A stretch of 64,000 nt of DNA from Cognatundibacterium rivi (GTDB lineage Bacteria > Pseudomonadota > Gammaproteobacteria > Burkholderiales > Burkholderiaceae_D). Positions 29,779-39,238 of the stretch are shown here, piece by piece. A program made the position numbers and the translations under genes. The stretch spans positions 620,001 to 684,000 of the forward strand of contig NZ_JAGSPK010000001.1 in the NCBI RefSeq assembly GCF_018139565.1, given 5' to 3'. Each line of letters starts with the position of its first letter. Position 1 is the first letter of the stretch. The notes under the pieces are model-generated. The model saw only the letters and a list, made by a program, of their open reading frames with translations. It did not search any database and had not been told where the DNA came from.

Positions 29779-30392
29779 GGGTTCTGTGGCGCTTCAATAA
29801 AAATGTTCAGGGTTACTTCACCAGCACTCGTGGTGTAGCGATTTAAATCAATGCGTTTGGGTGAATTTGTCGATTCGTGCCAACTGGCGTAGCGGATATT
29901 CCAGCCGTCGCTGCTGATGGTCTGGTCGGCGGCAAGCAGTGCAGTTCTGTTGCCGTCAGGCTGACGGACAAAGCCTTGCAGCCAGTCGCGCATACCGGAC
30001 ACCGGCAGCGGCCAGCGCAGAGCATCGGCAAGCAGTTGATCCAGATTGTCGGCCTGCTGCGGCATTTTGCCTTCTTGTTCGAGTAATGCGCCGCGCTCGT
30101 TCTGGGTGATTTTGGCGATTGTTTGTCCGACCGGAGAGAACAATGTGATCTGCAAGCTGTTGCCGGTTTGTTCCCACTCGAAACTGCCGGGCAGATTTTG
30201 TGGCTTGTTGTTGTGTTCGTAGCGCACCGAGATTTTACCGCTCAGGTGTATGGTTTCCTGATAGTTGCGGCTGGCGCTGTGCAGTCGTTCTGCGCTGTTG
30301 GTTGTCGCTGGCGGAAGGCTGCTGCAGGCACTGCTGAGAAGCGTACCGGATATGCCTGTCAGAAGCATGAAAATGCGGGAGTATCTGTTCAT
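29775..30392 (-). CDS. lolB: Outer-membrane lipoprotein localisation factor LolB
   Basis: Receives lipoproteins from LolA and inserts them in the outer membrane. Lipoprotein precursor of 205 residues, with signal peptide MNRYSRIFMLLTGISGTLL and Cys in SSACSS (a slightly weak lipobox). The LolB core includes LSGKISVRYE, GSFEWEQTGNSLQITLFSPVGQTIAKI and a C-terminal RIDLNRYTTSAGEVTLNIFI. Its position directly before ispE and after a TPR lipoprotein is the usual proteobacterial order and supports the call. Confidence 0.9.
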   Translation of the reverse strand: MNRYSRIFMLLTGISGTLLSSACSSLPPATTNSAERLHSASRNYQETIHLSGKISVRYEHNNKPQNLPGSFEWEQTGNSLQITLFSPVGQTIAKITQNERGALLEQEGKMPQQADNLDQLLADALRWPLPVSGMRDWLQGFVRQPDGNRTALLAADQTISSDGWNIRYASWHESTNSPKRIDLNRYTTSAGEVTLNIFIEAPQNP

Positions 30393-30432
30393 GTTGCTCT
30401 GAAACCCTTTATTTTATTGGACTATCTTAAAA

Positions 30433-30467
30433 ATAATGCATATACCCCACCGGAGTATATGCATTAT
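30433..30467. repeat. GGAGTATA inverted repeat (locus C)
   Basis: Perfect 13-bp arms ATAATGCATATAC (30433-30445) and GTATATGCATTAT (30455-30467) with a 9-base centre CCCACCGGA. The inner part, TATACCCC...GGAGTATA, resembles loci A and D. It lies between the stop of the TPR lipoprotein gene and the start of lolB. Confidence 0.6.
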
Positions 30468-30488
30468 CTGTAGGTCTTGACTGAGCGC

Positions 30489-32336
30489 TTACAGCTTCAC
30501 ATTCAGGCGTTCCAGCGTATTTTTCAGGGAAGTGTTTTTCGGGTCTTTGGTGCGACCTTCACGCCATATTTTGCGCGCTGCATCTTTCTGGCCTTGCGTC
30601 CATAACAGCTCGCCAAGATGGGCGGCAATATCGGTATCGGAGCGTAATTCATAAGCGCGGCGCAAGGCTTTTTCTGCGTCATCAAATTGCCCGAGGCGGA
30701 ATTTCACCCAACCTAAACTATCCAGAATGAACGGATCATCTGGCGATAATTCGTTCGCCTTTGCTATCAGCGTCAGTGCTTCATCAAGGCGGATATTTCT
30801 GTCGGCAAACGAGTAGCCTAGCGCATTGTAGGCGTGCTGGCTTTTTGGCTCAATGCTGATCACGCGCCGTAAAACCTGTTCCATTTCCGCATACTTTGAT
30901 TGTGATTCGAGCAGCATGGCGTAGTCATACAGCAGGTCGGCATTATCCGGATGGGTTTTGATCGCGTTTTGCAGAACCTGATCGGCTTCTGTTGGCAGAC
31001 CGCTGTCGCGCAGAATCTGCGCTTCGGTTTGTATGATCTGCAGTTGTTCAGACGTATTTGCCGGTTTGAGGTCTTTCAGCAATTGTCGCGCACTGTCGAG
31101 CTTGCCATCGCGGGCATATAAATTGGCCCGACGCATCTGCACGTTAAACCACGCAGAATTGCGCCCATCAAAGGATTCAACCTTGCTCAGCCATTCTTGC
31201 GCGGCTTTGTAGTCTTTGCGTTCGAACGCGATTCTGGACAGATTCAGCAATACTGGTGTGGTGTCGCGGTCTTCACCTTTGGTTTCGACGATTTTCAGAT
31301 GCTGCATGAAATATTCTTCGGCTTGTTGCGGCTGCTTTTTCTCCATCGCCAGCAAACCGAGCGTGTAAATTGCGCTTAGATCATCGGGTTTGTCGCGCAG
31401 GAGATGTTCAAATTCCGTGCTCGCTTTATCCAGTTGTTTTAAATCGATCAGGATGCTGGCGTAAGCCAGACGGACATCGCGCGCATCCGGGTTTTTGGCA
31501 AGAAATGCCGCCATCGCTTTCGCCGCGTCTTTTTGCGAAGATGCCTGCGCGATGGTGAGTATCGCCAGTTGCGAATCGGTTTTGGTTTTCAGAACCAGTT
31601 GCGCTTCTTCGACGGCACGCTTGTTGTCACCCTTGCTGTAAGCGCCTTGCGCCAGCGCCAGATGGGCTTCCGGCAGTGATTTGTAGGGCGCTAAGGTTTC
31701 TTCCAGAACGTCAAATGCGGCATTTTTATCGCGTCCGCGTGCCAGCAGACGCTGGGTTTGCAACATGATGACGCCGTATTGTTTCGGGTCAGCTTCTTTG
31801 AGCTTTTCTGAAAACACTTTCTGGATTTCGCCCAGATTATTATTCATGACCATGAAGCCCAGATAATACTGGGTTGCTTCATTTGAGTTTGGTGCCAGTT
31901 CGCGCCACAGACGGATCGCTGCCAGCGCTTCGCCGGGTTGCTTCGCACTCAGGGCGATTTCCGCTGAACGTTTTGCCAGGCGCGGGTCACTGGTTTGCTG
32001 CGCGGTGCTCATCAGAGTGATATACGCCGCCTGCCAGTTACCGCGTTGATACGCGATTTCTGCTGTCAGTATTTTGTATAACAACTCGTCTGTCAGAGCG
32101 ACGGCGGGGAGCTTATCTTTGTTTTCGACAATCGCCGGGCTGGCACCGTTCAGATCCTGATCGGCAGACAGGGCCGCTTTCGCTGCATCGCTGACATGAT
32201 GGGTGTCTTCGGATTTAAAATTATGTAATCCGCCGATACCGGCACAGGCCGACAGCAGCGCGGCGCAACCGAGGTAAGCCGCCGGACGAAGTACGGATAC
32301 AATAGATGTGGTGACAAATGCAGAGATAGTTTTCAA
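30489..32336 (-). CDS. TPR-repeat lipoprotein
   Basis: Protein of 615 residues with a lipoprotein signal (GCAALLSACAG, Cys near residue 31) followed by many tetratricopeptide repeats through to the C-terminus, for example GNWQAAYITLMSTA, PEAHLALAQGAYSKGDNKRA and AHLGELLWTQGQKDAARKIW. TPR proteins in this location just upstream of lolB-ispE are widespread in beta-proteobacteria. They are thought to scaffold envelope complexes, but no specific partner can be named. Divergent from mutM. Confidence 0.85.
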   Translation of the reverse strand: MKTISAFVTTSIVSVLRPAAYLGCAALLSACAGIGGLHNFKSEDTHHVSDAAKAALSADQDLNGASPAIVENKDKLPAVALTDELLYKILTAEIAYQRGNWQAAYITLMSTAQQTSDPRLAKRSAEIALSAKQPGEALAAIRLWRELAPNSNEATQYYLGFMVMNNNLGEIQKVFSEKLKEADPKQYGVIMLQTQRLLARGRDKNAAFDVLEETLAPYKSLPEAHLALAQGAYSKGDNKRAVEEAQLVLKTKTDSQLAILTIAQASSQKDAAKAMAAFLAKNPDARDVRLAYASILIDLKQLDKASTEFEHLLRDKPDDLSAIYTLGLLAMEKKQPQQAEEYFMQHLKIVETKGEDRDTTPVLLNLSRIAFERKDYKAAQEWLSKVESFDGRNSAWFNVQMRRANLYARDGKLDSARQLLKDLKPANTSEQLQIIQTEAQILRDSGLPTEADQVLQNAIKTHPDNADLLYDYAMLLESQSKYAEMEQVLRRVISIEPKSQHAYNALGYSFADRNIRLDEALTLIAKANELSPDDPFILDSLGWVKFRLGQFDDAEKALRRAYELRSDTDIAAHLGELLWTQGQKDAARKIWREGRTKDPKNTSLKNTLERLNVKL

Positions 32337-32524
32337 GACGAACCCGAAATGAACTGTGGATGGCTGATTTTACGCCGAAGTAGCCAACGCGTGGGAGCTG
32401 ACACGCCTGACCCTGTTTCAAATTGTACATAGCGATGACGCTGTTCACGCACATGCGCCATCGCCTTACTTTTTGTCTGTACTCTGAAAAATTAGAAACT
32501 TCATTGATATAAAAGTTCCAGACT

Positions 32525-33346
32525 ATGCCCGAATTACCTGAAGTTGAAGTGACACGTCGTGGCGTTGCGCCCCATTTAACGGGACAGCGGGTGACCAATG
32601 TGATTATGCGGCGCGCGGGCTTACGCTGGCCTTTTCCCGCAGATTTACCTGCCTTGCTGACGGGGCACACCATACTTGCGACAGGACGGCGCGGTAAATA
32701 TCTGTTGCTCCATTTTCAGCACGGTACGGTGCTGATTCATTTAGGTATGTCGGGGCATTTACGTATTTTGCCAGCGACCACGCCACCAGAAAAACACGAT
32801 CACATTGATATTGTTGTCGGCGGGCAGGCGTTGCGGATGACGGATCCGCGTCGTTTTGGCGCGGTGCTCTGGCATGCCTTGGAGGATGGTGATCTCGAGC
32901 ATCACGTCTTGCTGAAAAATCTGGGTGTTGAACCGCTGGAAGATCAGTTCAATGCAGAATTACTGTTTCGCCAGACCCGGCAGCGCAGTGCTGCGATCAA
33001 GCAGGTCTTGCTGGCGGGCGATATCGTGGTCGGCGTTGGCAATATTTACGCATCGGAAAGTCTGTTTAAAGCAAAAATTAACCCCAAAATTCAGGCAAAA
33101 CGCATTAGTCTTGCCCGTTATCGTTTGTTGGCCGAGGCGATACGCGAAACTTTAGCCGCCGCGATACAGCAGGGCGGCAGCACGTTAAAAGATTTCGTCG
33201 GCGTTGACGGACAAAGCGGCTATTTTCAGCAAAATTACTTCGTCTATGATCGCGCAGGTGAAGATTGCCGACTTTGCGGGCATACTGTGCGCAAAATATT
33301 GCAAGGGCAGCGCAGCAGCTTTTATTGCCCGCATTGTCAGAAATAA
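32525..33346 (+). CDS. mutM: Formamidopyrimidine-DNA glycosylase
   Basis: Removes 8-oxoguanine and Fapy lesions and nicks the strand. 273 residues beginning MPELPEVEVTRRG, with the catalytic Pro2 and Glu3. It contains HLGMSGHLRI, VGVGNIYASESLF and a C-terminal four-Cys zinc finger, CRLCGH...FYCPHC. Near mutY, its partner in the 8-oxoG repair (GO) system, with a dynamin-like GTPase gene in between. The start is fixed because the N-terminal Pro must follow Met. Confidence 0.97.
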   Translation: MPELPEVEVTRRGVAPHLTGQRVTNVIMRRAGLRWPFPADLPALLTGHTILATGRRGKYLLLHFQHGTVLIHLGMSGHLRILPATTPPEKHDHIDIVVGGQALRMTDPRRFGAVLWHALEDGDLEHHVLLKNLGVEPLEDQFNAELLFRQTRQRSAAIKQVLLAGDIVVGVGNIYASESLFKAKINPKIQAKRISLARYRLLAEAIRETLAAAIQQGGSTLKDFVGVDGQSGYFQQNYFVYDRAGEDCRLCGHTVRKILQGQRSSFYCPHCQK

Positions 33347-33362
33347 ATCGCATAGAAATCGC

Positions 33363-33448
33363 ATAGGACTTATGTAAAACCACCCCGGCGGCGTTATGAC
33401 TCCTGGCCGTACTATTTCGTAATGTCTTCGTCACCGGTGTAACCTGGG
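33363..33448. repeat. Intergenic dispersed repeat, copy 2
   Basis: Aligns with 5485-5570: TAGGACTT, CCCCGGCGGCG and CTGGCCGTACTAT are shared and flanking bases match in part. It begins 17 bp after the mutM stop. Confidence 0.7.
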
Positions 33449-33658
33449 TTTCAGGCAACATGTTGCCTGCTGGCGAAACGGACGTCGCTTACCAGCGATG
33501 TTTCCCAAAGCAGAAAAAAGCTTTTTAGCCTGGCCAGCACAACTTTGCGTAAATCCTGTCGCATTTGTGTTTCGAATTGTGAGTGAAAGCTGGATTTACG
33601 GGTGTTTTTTCGTCCATCCATATATACTTGAACGAATAAGAAATTAACCGAGGGAAAC
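33449..33658. other. Intergenic region with an 18-bp perfect palindrome
   Basis: The rest of the gap between mutM and the GTPase gene. It has the palindrome CAGGCAACATGTTGCCTG at 33452-33469 and an AAAAAGCTTTTT element near 33516. The start of the GTPase gene has a GAGGGAAAC ribosome site. No gene seen. Confidence 0.5.
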
Positions 33659-35596
33659 ATGAGCAATCTGGTCCAAAAATTCCAAGAATACAGTGAGTGG
33701 CGCAAGGGAGTTGTACGTGCACTTGAACAGTATCGCGCCTGGACGAATGGATCGGATATGGCCGATACGGCGACAGACCAGCGACTTGCGCGTCTGATGG
33801 AGCGTCTGGTTGATGATAAATTGTCGATCGCTTTTGTGGCCGAATTTTCGCGCGGTAAATCTGAATTGATTAACGCGATTTTTTTTGCCGATTACGGTCA
33901 GCGCATTTTGCCGTCTTCTGCAGGGCGCACGACGATGTGTCCGACAGAATTACTGTATGACGATACGATTCCGCCATGCATCCGTCTGTTGCCGATAGAG
34001 ACGCGTGCCGAGGCGCAGTCCACCAGCGAATACAAAGGCCAGAGCCATGTCTGGAAAGTGCTGCCGCTGAATATCAGTTCCGGTGATGGCATGCTGGAAG
34101 CATTCAAGCAAGTCAGTCTGACGAAAAAAGTCAGCATCGAGATGGCCAAACAATATGGTTTGTTTGATGAAGATGACCCGGATGCCGCGCTGGAAATCGA
34201 CGAAAACGGTATGGTGGAAATTTCTCAATGGCGCCATGCCATCGTGAACTTCCCTCATCCTTTGTTAAAAGAAGGCCTGATCATTGTTGATACGCCGGGC
34301 TTGAATGCGATCGGTACTGAGCCTGAACTGACGCTGAATCTGATTCCGAATGCGCATGCTGTCTTGTTCATTCTGGCAGCTGACACCGGTGTCACGAAGA
34401 GTGATATTGATGTCTGGCGCAACCATATCGGTGGCGGGCCAGGGCGCATGGTCGTACTGAACAAGATCGACAGCATGTGGGACGAGTTGCGCACACCGGA
34501 AGAAATTGAAAAGCAGTTGTCGCGTCAGGTGACTACCGTTGCGCATACGTTGGCGATTGAAGAAAAGCAGATTTTCCCTGTGTCGGCACAAAAAGGGCTG
34601 GTCGCCAAGATTAACAAAGACGCGCCTTTACTGGCGAAAACCCGCTTGCCCGCACTGGAATACGCGTTATCGAAAGAGTTGATTCCGGCTAAACAAGACA
34701 TCATCCGCGCCCAACTGGAATCCGATATCCACGAAATCGCTGCTACGCAACAGGCCATCATTTCTTCGCGCGGCCGGAATGTGGTGGAGCAGATGCTGGA
34801 GCTCAAAGGCTTGCGCGGCAAAAATATGAACGTGATCGAACACATGATGAAACGTGTCGACGCCGAGAAAAAAGAATTTGATGCGAGCCTGATCCGTATG
34901 CAAGGAACACGTTCCGTCTTCACGCGCTTGTCGACCGAGGTCTACACCAATCTCGGCATGGATATTTTGCGTGAAGAGATACGCAAGACCCGTGAAGCGA
35001 TGGAGAAAAGTTATTTGTCGCTGGGTTTGCGCGAGTCGATCAAACACTTCTTTGCACAGGTGCGCCTGAATCTGATTGAGTCGAATAAGAAGACTGATGA
35101 AATCTCAGAAATGATGGTCGTGATGTACCGTAAATTCTCGACCGAACATGGTCTGGCTTTATCTGCACCGATGCCGTTTTCTCTGGATAAATACATCAAA
35201 GAACTGGACGCGATTGAAGTCGTGTATCAAAAACAATTTAACGCGACGACGATGCTGACGAATACCCGCGTCGCCCTGATGCGTAAATTTTTTGATTCCG
35301 TTGCTGCGCGTGTGAAGCAAAACTTTTTACAGGCGAATAAAGATGTGGAAGCCTGGCAGAAAGTGGTGATGGCGCCCTTAGAAGCGCAAATTCGTGAACA
35401 CAAAAATCAGCTGAAAAACCGTATGCAGTCGATACAACGGATACACGTTGCGACCGATAGTCTGGAAGATAAAATTGCGTCTTTCGAAGCGCTGCAGGCT
35501 GAGGTTGATGCACAGAAGCAGGGCTTGCAACAGATGCAGGACAACTTGAAAGCAGCATTGAGCGCGGACTTGAAAAACCTGAAGGTCGCGGCATAA
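33659..35596 (+). CDS. Dynamin-family GTPase
   Basis: Large GTPase of 645 residues. The G domain (about 50-330) has the P-loop AEFSRGKSELINAI, a Thr-containing switch I (GRTTMCPTELL), G3 DTPGLNAIG and G4 VLNKID. The C-terminal half is long amphipathic helix and coiled coil (for example RKTREAMEKSYLSLGLRESI and KQGLQQMQDNLKAALSADL), consistent with a bundle-signalling-element/stalk that may bind membrane. There is no clear transmembrane segment. Role unknown; membrane remodelling or protection is a family inference. It lies between mutM and mutY on the same strand, and mutY follows after 11 bp. Confidence 0.85.
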   Translation: MSNLVQKFQEYSEWRKGVVRALEQYRAWTNGSDMADTATDQRLARLMERLVDDKLSIAFVAEFSRGKSELINAIFFADYGQRILPSSAGRTTMCPTELLYDDTIPPCIRLLPIETRAEAQSTSEYKGQSHVWKVLPLNISSGDGMLEAFKQVSLTKKVSIEMAKQYGLFDEDDPDAALEIDENGMVEISQWRHAIVNFPHPLLKEGLIIVDTPGLNAIGTEPELTLNLIPNAHAVLFILAADTGVTKSDIDVWRNHIGGGPGRMVVLNKIDSMWDELRTPEEIEKQLSRQVTTVAHTLAIEEKQIFPVSAQKGLVAKINKDAPLLAKTRLPALEYALSKELIPAKQDIIRAQLESDIHEIAATQQAIISSRGRNVVEQMLELKGLRGKNMNVIEHMMKRVDAEKKEFDASLIRMQGTRSVFTRLSTEVYTNLGMDILREEIRKTREAMEKSYLSLGLRESIKHFFAQVRLNLIESNKKTDEISEMMVVMYRKFSTEHGLALSAPMPFSLDKYIKELDAIEVVYQKQFNATTMLTNTRVALMRKFFDSVAARVKQNFLQANKDVEAWQKVVMAPLEAQIREHKNQLKNRMQSIQRIHVATDSLEDKIASFEALQAEVDAQKQGLQQMQDNLKAALSADLKNLKVAA

Positions 35597-35607
35597 GCTG
35601 AGAATTA

Positions 35608-36774
35608 ATGAAACGTCGTATTCCGGCGGCTGCGGCCGCCAATTTTATTCATCCCGAATTTGTTGACCCCGATTTTTCTGCGACGGTGATACGGTGGCAG
35701 AAACAGCATGGCAGGCATGGCTTGCCCTGGCAGCAAAGCCGCGAAGCCTACCGTGTCTGGTTATCCGAAATCATGTTGCAGCAGACGCAGGTGAGCGCGG
35801 TCATTCCGTATTATCAGAAGTTCTTACTCAGCTTCCCCACCGTGTTTGACCTTGCCGCCGCACCCGCCGAGGATGTCATGGCGCACTGGAGCGGGCTGGG
35901 CTATTACACCCGCGCCCGCAATCTGCATCAGTGCGCAAAGCAGGTGGTGGAAAAATATCAGGGACAATTTCCGGCGGAGCAGACTTTGCTCGAACAATTG
36001 CCGGGCATAGGTCGTTCTACTGCCGCCGCGATTACGGCGTTTTCGTATGGCACGGTGGCGGCCATACTCGATGGCAATGTCAAACGTGTTTTTGCGCGGG
36101 TATTCGGTATTGCCGGTTATCCCGGTAGTAAAGTTATCGAGGACAGTATGTGGCAGCGCGCGCTGGCGCTGTTGCCGGAAGAGGGTATTGAAGCCTACAC
36201 ACAAGGTCTGATGGATCTCGGTGCCACCTTGTGTACCCGTAGCAGCCCTGCTTGCGGACGTTGCCCTTTGCAGGCACGCTGCGTTGCTTTTGCCGAAGAC
36301 CGTACCGCCGAATTGCCAACCCGTAAGCCAAAAAAGCAAGCGAAAGAAAAGCGCGCTGTGATGCTATTGCTGCTCGATCAGAACCGGGTTTTGTTAGAAC
36401 GGCGTCCCGACAGCGGCATCTGGGGCGGTTTGCTGTCATTGCCCGAAGTTGATGGCATGCAGCCATACGTCCGTGCTGAGGAGGATACTGGCGATACTGC
36501 TGCGGCATTCAGGGTGATGACACCCGCCTTGCTGGCGCTGGCTGCGCGTTTTGGTGAGATTGAAATTCGTCGTGAATTGCCAGTGATTGAGCATGTCTTC
36601 ACGCATTTCAAATTGCATATTCATACGGTGCTCGCCGAGCTGACACAGCATGCGCCGCAAGTGACTGAAGCCAATTATGTCTGGCTGGATTTGCAGCAGG
36701 CAGCTGATGCGGGCTTACCAGCGCCGATCAAAACTTTGCTGAATTCTTTGGCACAGGCGGAATTGCAGCTCTGA
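35608..36774 (+). CDS. mutY: A/G-specific adenine DNA glycosylase
   Basis: Removes adenine mispaired with 8-oxoguanine. 388 residues with the HhH-GPD domain (about 40-220): LPWQQSREAYRVWLSEIMLQQTQV with the catalytic Glu, and LPGIGRSTAAAITAF with the helix-hairpin-helix. The [4Fe-4S] ligands lie in CTRSSPACGRCPLQARC (C-x6-C-x2-C-x5-C). A NUDIX-like 8-oxoG recognition domain covers about 245-375. Only 11 bp after the GTPase gene, so probably cotranscribed with it. Confidence 0.96.
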   Translation: MKRRIPAAAAANFIHPEFVDPDFSATVIRWQKQHGRHGLPWQQSREAYRVWLSEIMLQQTQVSAVIPYYQKFLLSFPTVFDLAAAPAEDVMAHWSGLGYYTRARNLHQCAKQVVEKYQGQFPAEQTLLEQLPGIGRSTAAAITAFSYGTVAAILDGNVKRVFARVFGIAGYPGSKVIEDSMWQRALALLPEEGIEAYTQGLMDLGATLCTRSSPACGRCPLQARCVAFAEDRTAELPTRKPKKQAKEKRAVMLLLLDQNRVLLERRPDSGIWGGLLSLPEVDGMQPYVRAEEDTGDTAAAFRVMTPALLALAARFGEIEIRRELPVIEHVFTHFKLHIHTVLAELTQHAPQVTEANYVWLDLQQAADAGLPAPIKTLLNSLAQAELQL

Positions 36775-36962
36775 TCAATCATCGTCATTTTGTTGCAGAG
36801 TTTTTCTGTACAAATGATTTGTCACTCCACCGCACTATTATTGACTCATCCCTGTGGTCACGGTTTTCGTCGCTGATTTCGTTGTTTTATCGCAAGACGG
36901 ACTTTTTATATATTGTTCGCTTTACACTACGCTCCTCGATATTGTTTCTTCAGGAGACCACC

Positions 36963-38396
36963 TTGCGAAAGCATATTTTCCTTGCGGTTTTTGGTATTTT
37001 TTCAGCTGGCGCCTCGTTCGCCGCTGATACTGTCACCAGCCCCTGCCGCTTACCTGAATTTCCCCAAGAATTACGATGCGGAAAAGTGCAACGGCCGTTG
37101 AATCCGGCTGAGCCGGGAGGCAAAAAAATCGATGTGCATTATGTCGTGTTGCCTTCGCAGGATAAAAATAAACTGCCTGATGCAGTGTTTTTGCTGGCCG
37201 GAGGCCCGGGACAGAGTGCAATCAGCGTTGCCGGTTTTGGTCAGGCAATGTTAAGTCGTTTAAATAAGCGGCGTGATCTGGTGTTTGTCGATCAGCGCGG
37301 CACGGGACGCAGCGCGTCGCTCGCTTGTCCTGAAATGGAAAATTCTGCCGAGGTTGCCGATGATGTGCAGATGCAAAAGCAATCAGACGCTTGCCTTGTG
37401 CGTTTAAAAACCTTGCCACACGGGGATCTGCGCTACTACAGCACCAGCATTGCGGTGCAGGATATCGAAGCGGTGCGCAAGCAACAGGCGTACGACAGAA
37501 TTAATCTGGTCGGTGCCTCGTATGGCACCCGCGTCGGTCTTGAATTTGCCAGACAATTTCCGCTTTCAGTGAAGCGCATGGTGCTCGATGGCGTAGTGCC
37601 GCCGGACATGAGTCTGCCCGCCGCGGATGCACAGGTCGCATTGGATGGAGTGTTTCAGGATTGCGCCCGGCATGCATCGTGCAACGCGGCGTATCCGGCG
37701 TTGGCACAGCAATGGAAAAGTTTAAGCACGCGCATGCCGCAATCTGTCAGTGTCACGCATCCGCGACTCGGCACACCGTTGAAATTCACCATGACGCATG
37801 ACGTTCTTTTGAGTCTGGTGCATAAGACCTTGTATGCACCGACAACCGTCGCTGGTTTGCCGTATGCACTGACGCAGGCGGGGCAGGGAAACTATCAGCC
37901 ACTGGTGACCTTGAGTGGTGCGACGAATCTGCCGGGGCCGGCGGGAATTAATTACGGGATGCATTTTTCAGTCTGGTGTTCCGAGATGTTCGCTCGTCCT
38001 CTGGCAGCACCTAAAGATGAATTTGAAAAGCTGATGACGGATATGTATCAGCGCACGTGTAAAAACTGGCCGCGCGCCAGTATCCCGGCGGAATTTTTCT
38101 CTATCCCTGCTGCTCAGTCGCCGGTGTTGCTGCTGAGCGGAGGTATTGATCCGGTCACGCCGATACGTCATGGTGCCGCCGTGGCGAAAGCACTGGGTTC
38201 ACAGGCCGTGCACATCACGATAGAGAACGCTGGTCATGGTTTGCTGGCACAAGGCTGCGTGCGCGATGTGGTTTATCGTTTTCTGAACGCAAAAGAAAAT
38301 ACCGATGCGCTGAAAGTGGATAGCAGTTGCGTCCGTCAGATTCCACGCCCGTTAGCGTGGCAAGCGCTGCAAGCCGGAAAGGAAGTACAGCCATGA
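36963..38396 (+). CDS. Exported S33-type alpha/beta-hydrolase peptidase (tripeptidyl/proline aminopeptidase-like)
   Basis: Protein of 477 residues with a signal peptide (FLAVFGIFSAGASFA). Alpha/beta-hydrolase features: oxyanion loop GGPGQS, FVDQRGTGRS, nucleophile Ser in GASYGTRVG, acid in GGIDPVTP and His in NAGHGLLAQGC. A cap domain with two cysteines (CARHASC) and a TAP-like C-terminal half suggest the S33 tripeptidyl aminopeptidase group, so the substrate is likely a short peptide. The start is the TTG at 36963, which has an AGGAG site 8 bases upstream and directly precedes the signal peptide. The stop overlaps the start of the ABC ATPase gene (ATGA). Confidence 0.85.
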   Translation: MRKHIFLAVFGIFSAGASFAADTVTSPCRLPEFPQELRCGKVQRPLNPAEPGGKKIDVHYVVLPSQDKNKLPDAVFLLAGGPGQSAISVAGFGQAMLSRLNKRRDLVFVDQRGTGRSASLACPEMENSAEVADDVQMQKQSDACLVRLKTLPHGDLRYYSTSIAVQDIEAVRKQQAYDRINLVGASYGTRVGLEFARQFPLSVKRMVLDGVVPPDMSLPAADAQVALDGVFQDCARHASCNAAYPALAQQWKSLSTRMPQSVSVTHPRLGTPLKFTMTHDVLLSLVHKTLYAPTTVAGLPYALTQAGQGNYQPLVTLSGATNLPGPAGINYGMHFSVWCSEMFARPLAAPKDEFEKLMTDMYQRTCKNWPRASIPAEFFSIPAAQSPVLLLSGGIDPVTPIRHGAAVAKALGSQAVHITIENAGHGLLAQGCVRDVVYRFLNAKENTDALKVDSSCVRQIPRPLAWQALQAGKEVQP

Positions 38397-39238
38397 TTAT
38401 CGTCAACGATTTACATAAAACTTTCGTCAGGCAAGGAAAAGCTAGCACAAAAAATGCGGCCGATATTGCGCGTGTGCTGGGGCTGATGAAGAAAAAAAAT
38501 GAAGTGGTGAATGCTGTGAATGGCGTCAGTTTTACTGCGCAGGACGGTGCGATTACTGGTCTGCTGGGTGCGAATGGTGCCGGTAAGACGACTACCTTGC
38601 GCATGGTCGCCGCCTTACTGAATCCTGATCGCGGTGACATTACGGTCGATGGCATCAGGGTGCAGGCGGGCGTGTCGTCAACGCAATCGCAGATGGGCGT
38701 GTTATCCGATGCGCGCGGACTCTATCCAAGGCTGACTGCGCGCGAGAATATTCATTACTACGGTCTGTTGCATGGCATGTCTGCAGAGCAGGCAGAACAG
38801 CGCACTGAGCAGTTATCGCACTGGCTGGAAATGGGGGCCTTGCTCGACCGGCGCACCGATGGCTTCAGCCAGGGCGAGCGTATGAAAACGGCACTGGCGC
38901 GTGCATTGGTACATGATCCCAAGAACATCATTCTTGATGAACCAACCAATGGCCTGGATGTCGTGGCGACCCGTGCCTTGCGTGAATTTCTGCGCTGGCT
39001 GCGTTCTGCTGAAGGTGGTGGCAAATGCATTATTTTTTCCACCCACATCATGCAGGAGGTGGAACGTCTGTGTGACGATGTCGTCATCGTGGCGCAAGGA
39101 AAAAATGTGGCACGCGGCACTGTTGCCGGCTTGTTACAACAGGCGGAAGAAAATAATTTTGAAGATGCCTTCGTGAAGCTGGCATTTTTGCAGACTGCGA
39201 ATGTGACGAATAACGTGACGATGGGAGCGCGCGGATGA
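38393..39238 (+). CDS. natA: ABC transporter ATP-binding protein (NatA-like)
   Basis: ATPase subunit of 281 residues: Walker A GANGAGKTT, signature FSQGERMKTALARAL, Walker B NIILDEPTNGLD and switch His in STHIMQEVE. The pairing with a NatB-like permease suggests a Na+ or drug exporter of the NatAB type, but the substrate is not defined. Start overlaps the S33 peptidase stop by 4 bp and its own stop overlaps the permease start by 4 bp, so all three are translationally coupled. Confidence 0.85.
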   Translation: MIIVNDLHKTFVRQGKASTKNAADIARVLGLMKKKNEVVNAVNGVSFTAQDGAITGLLGANGAGKTTTLRMVAALLNPDRGDITVDGIRVQAGVSSTQSQMGVLSDARGLYPRLTARENIHYYGLLHGMSAEQAEQRTEQLSHWLEMGALLDRRTDGFSQGERMKTALARALVHDPKNIILDEPTNGLDVVATRALREFLRWLRSAEGGGKCIIFSTHIMQEVERLCDDVVIVAQGKNVARGTVAGLLQQAEENNFEDAFVKLAFLQTANVTNNVTMGARG

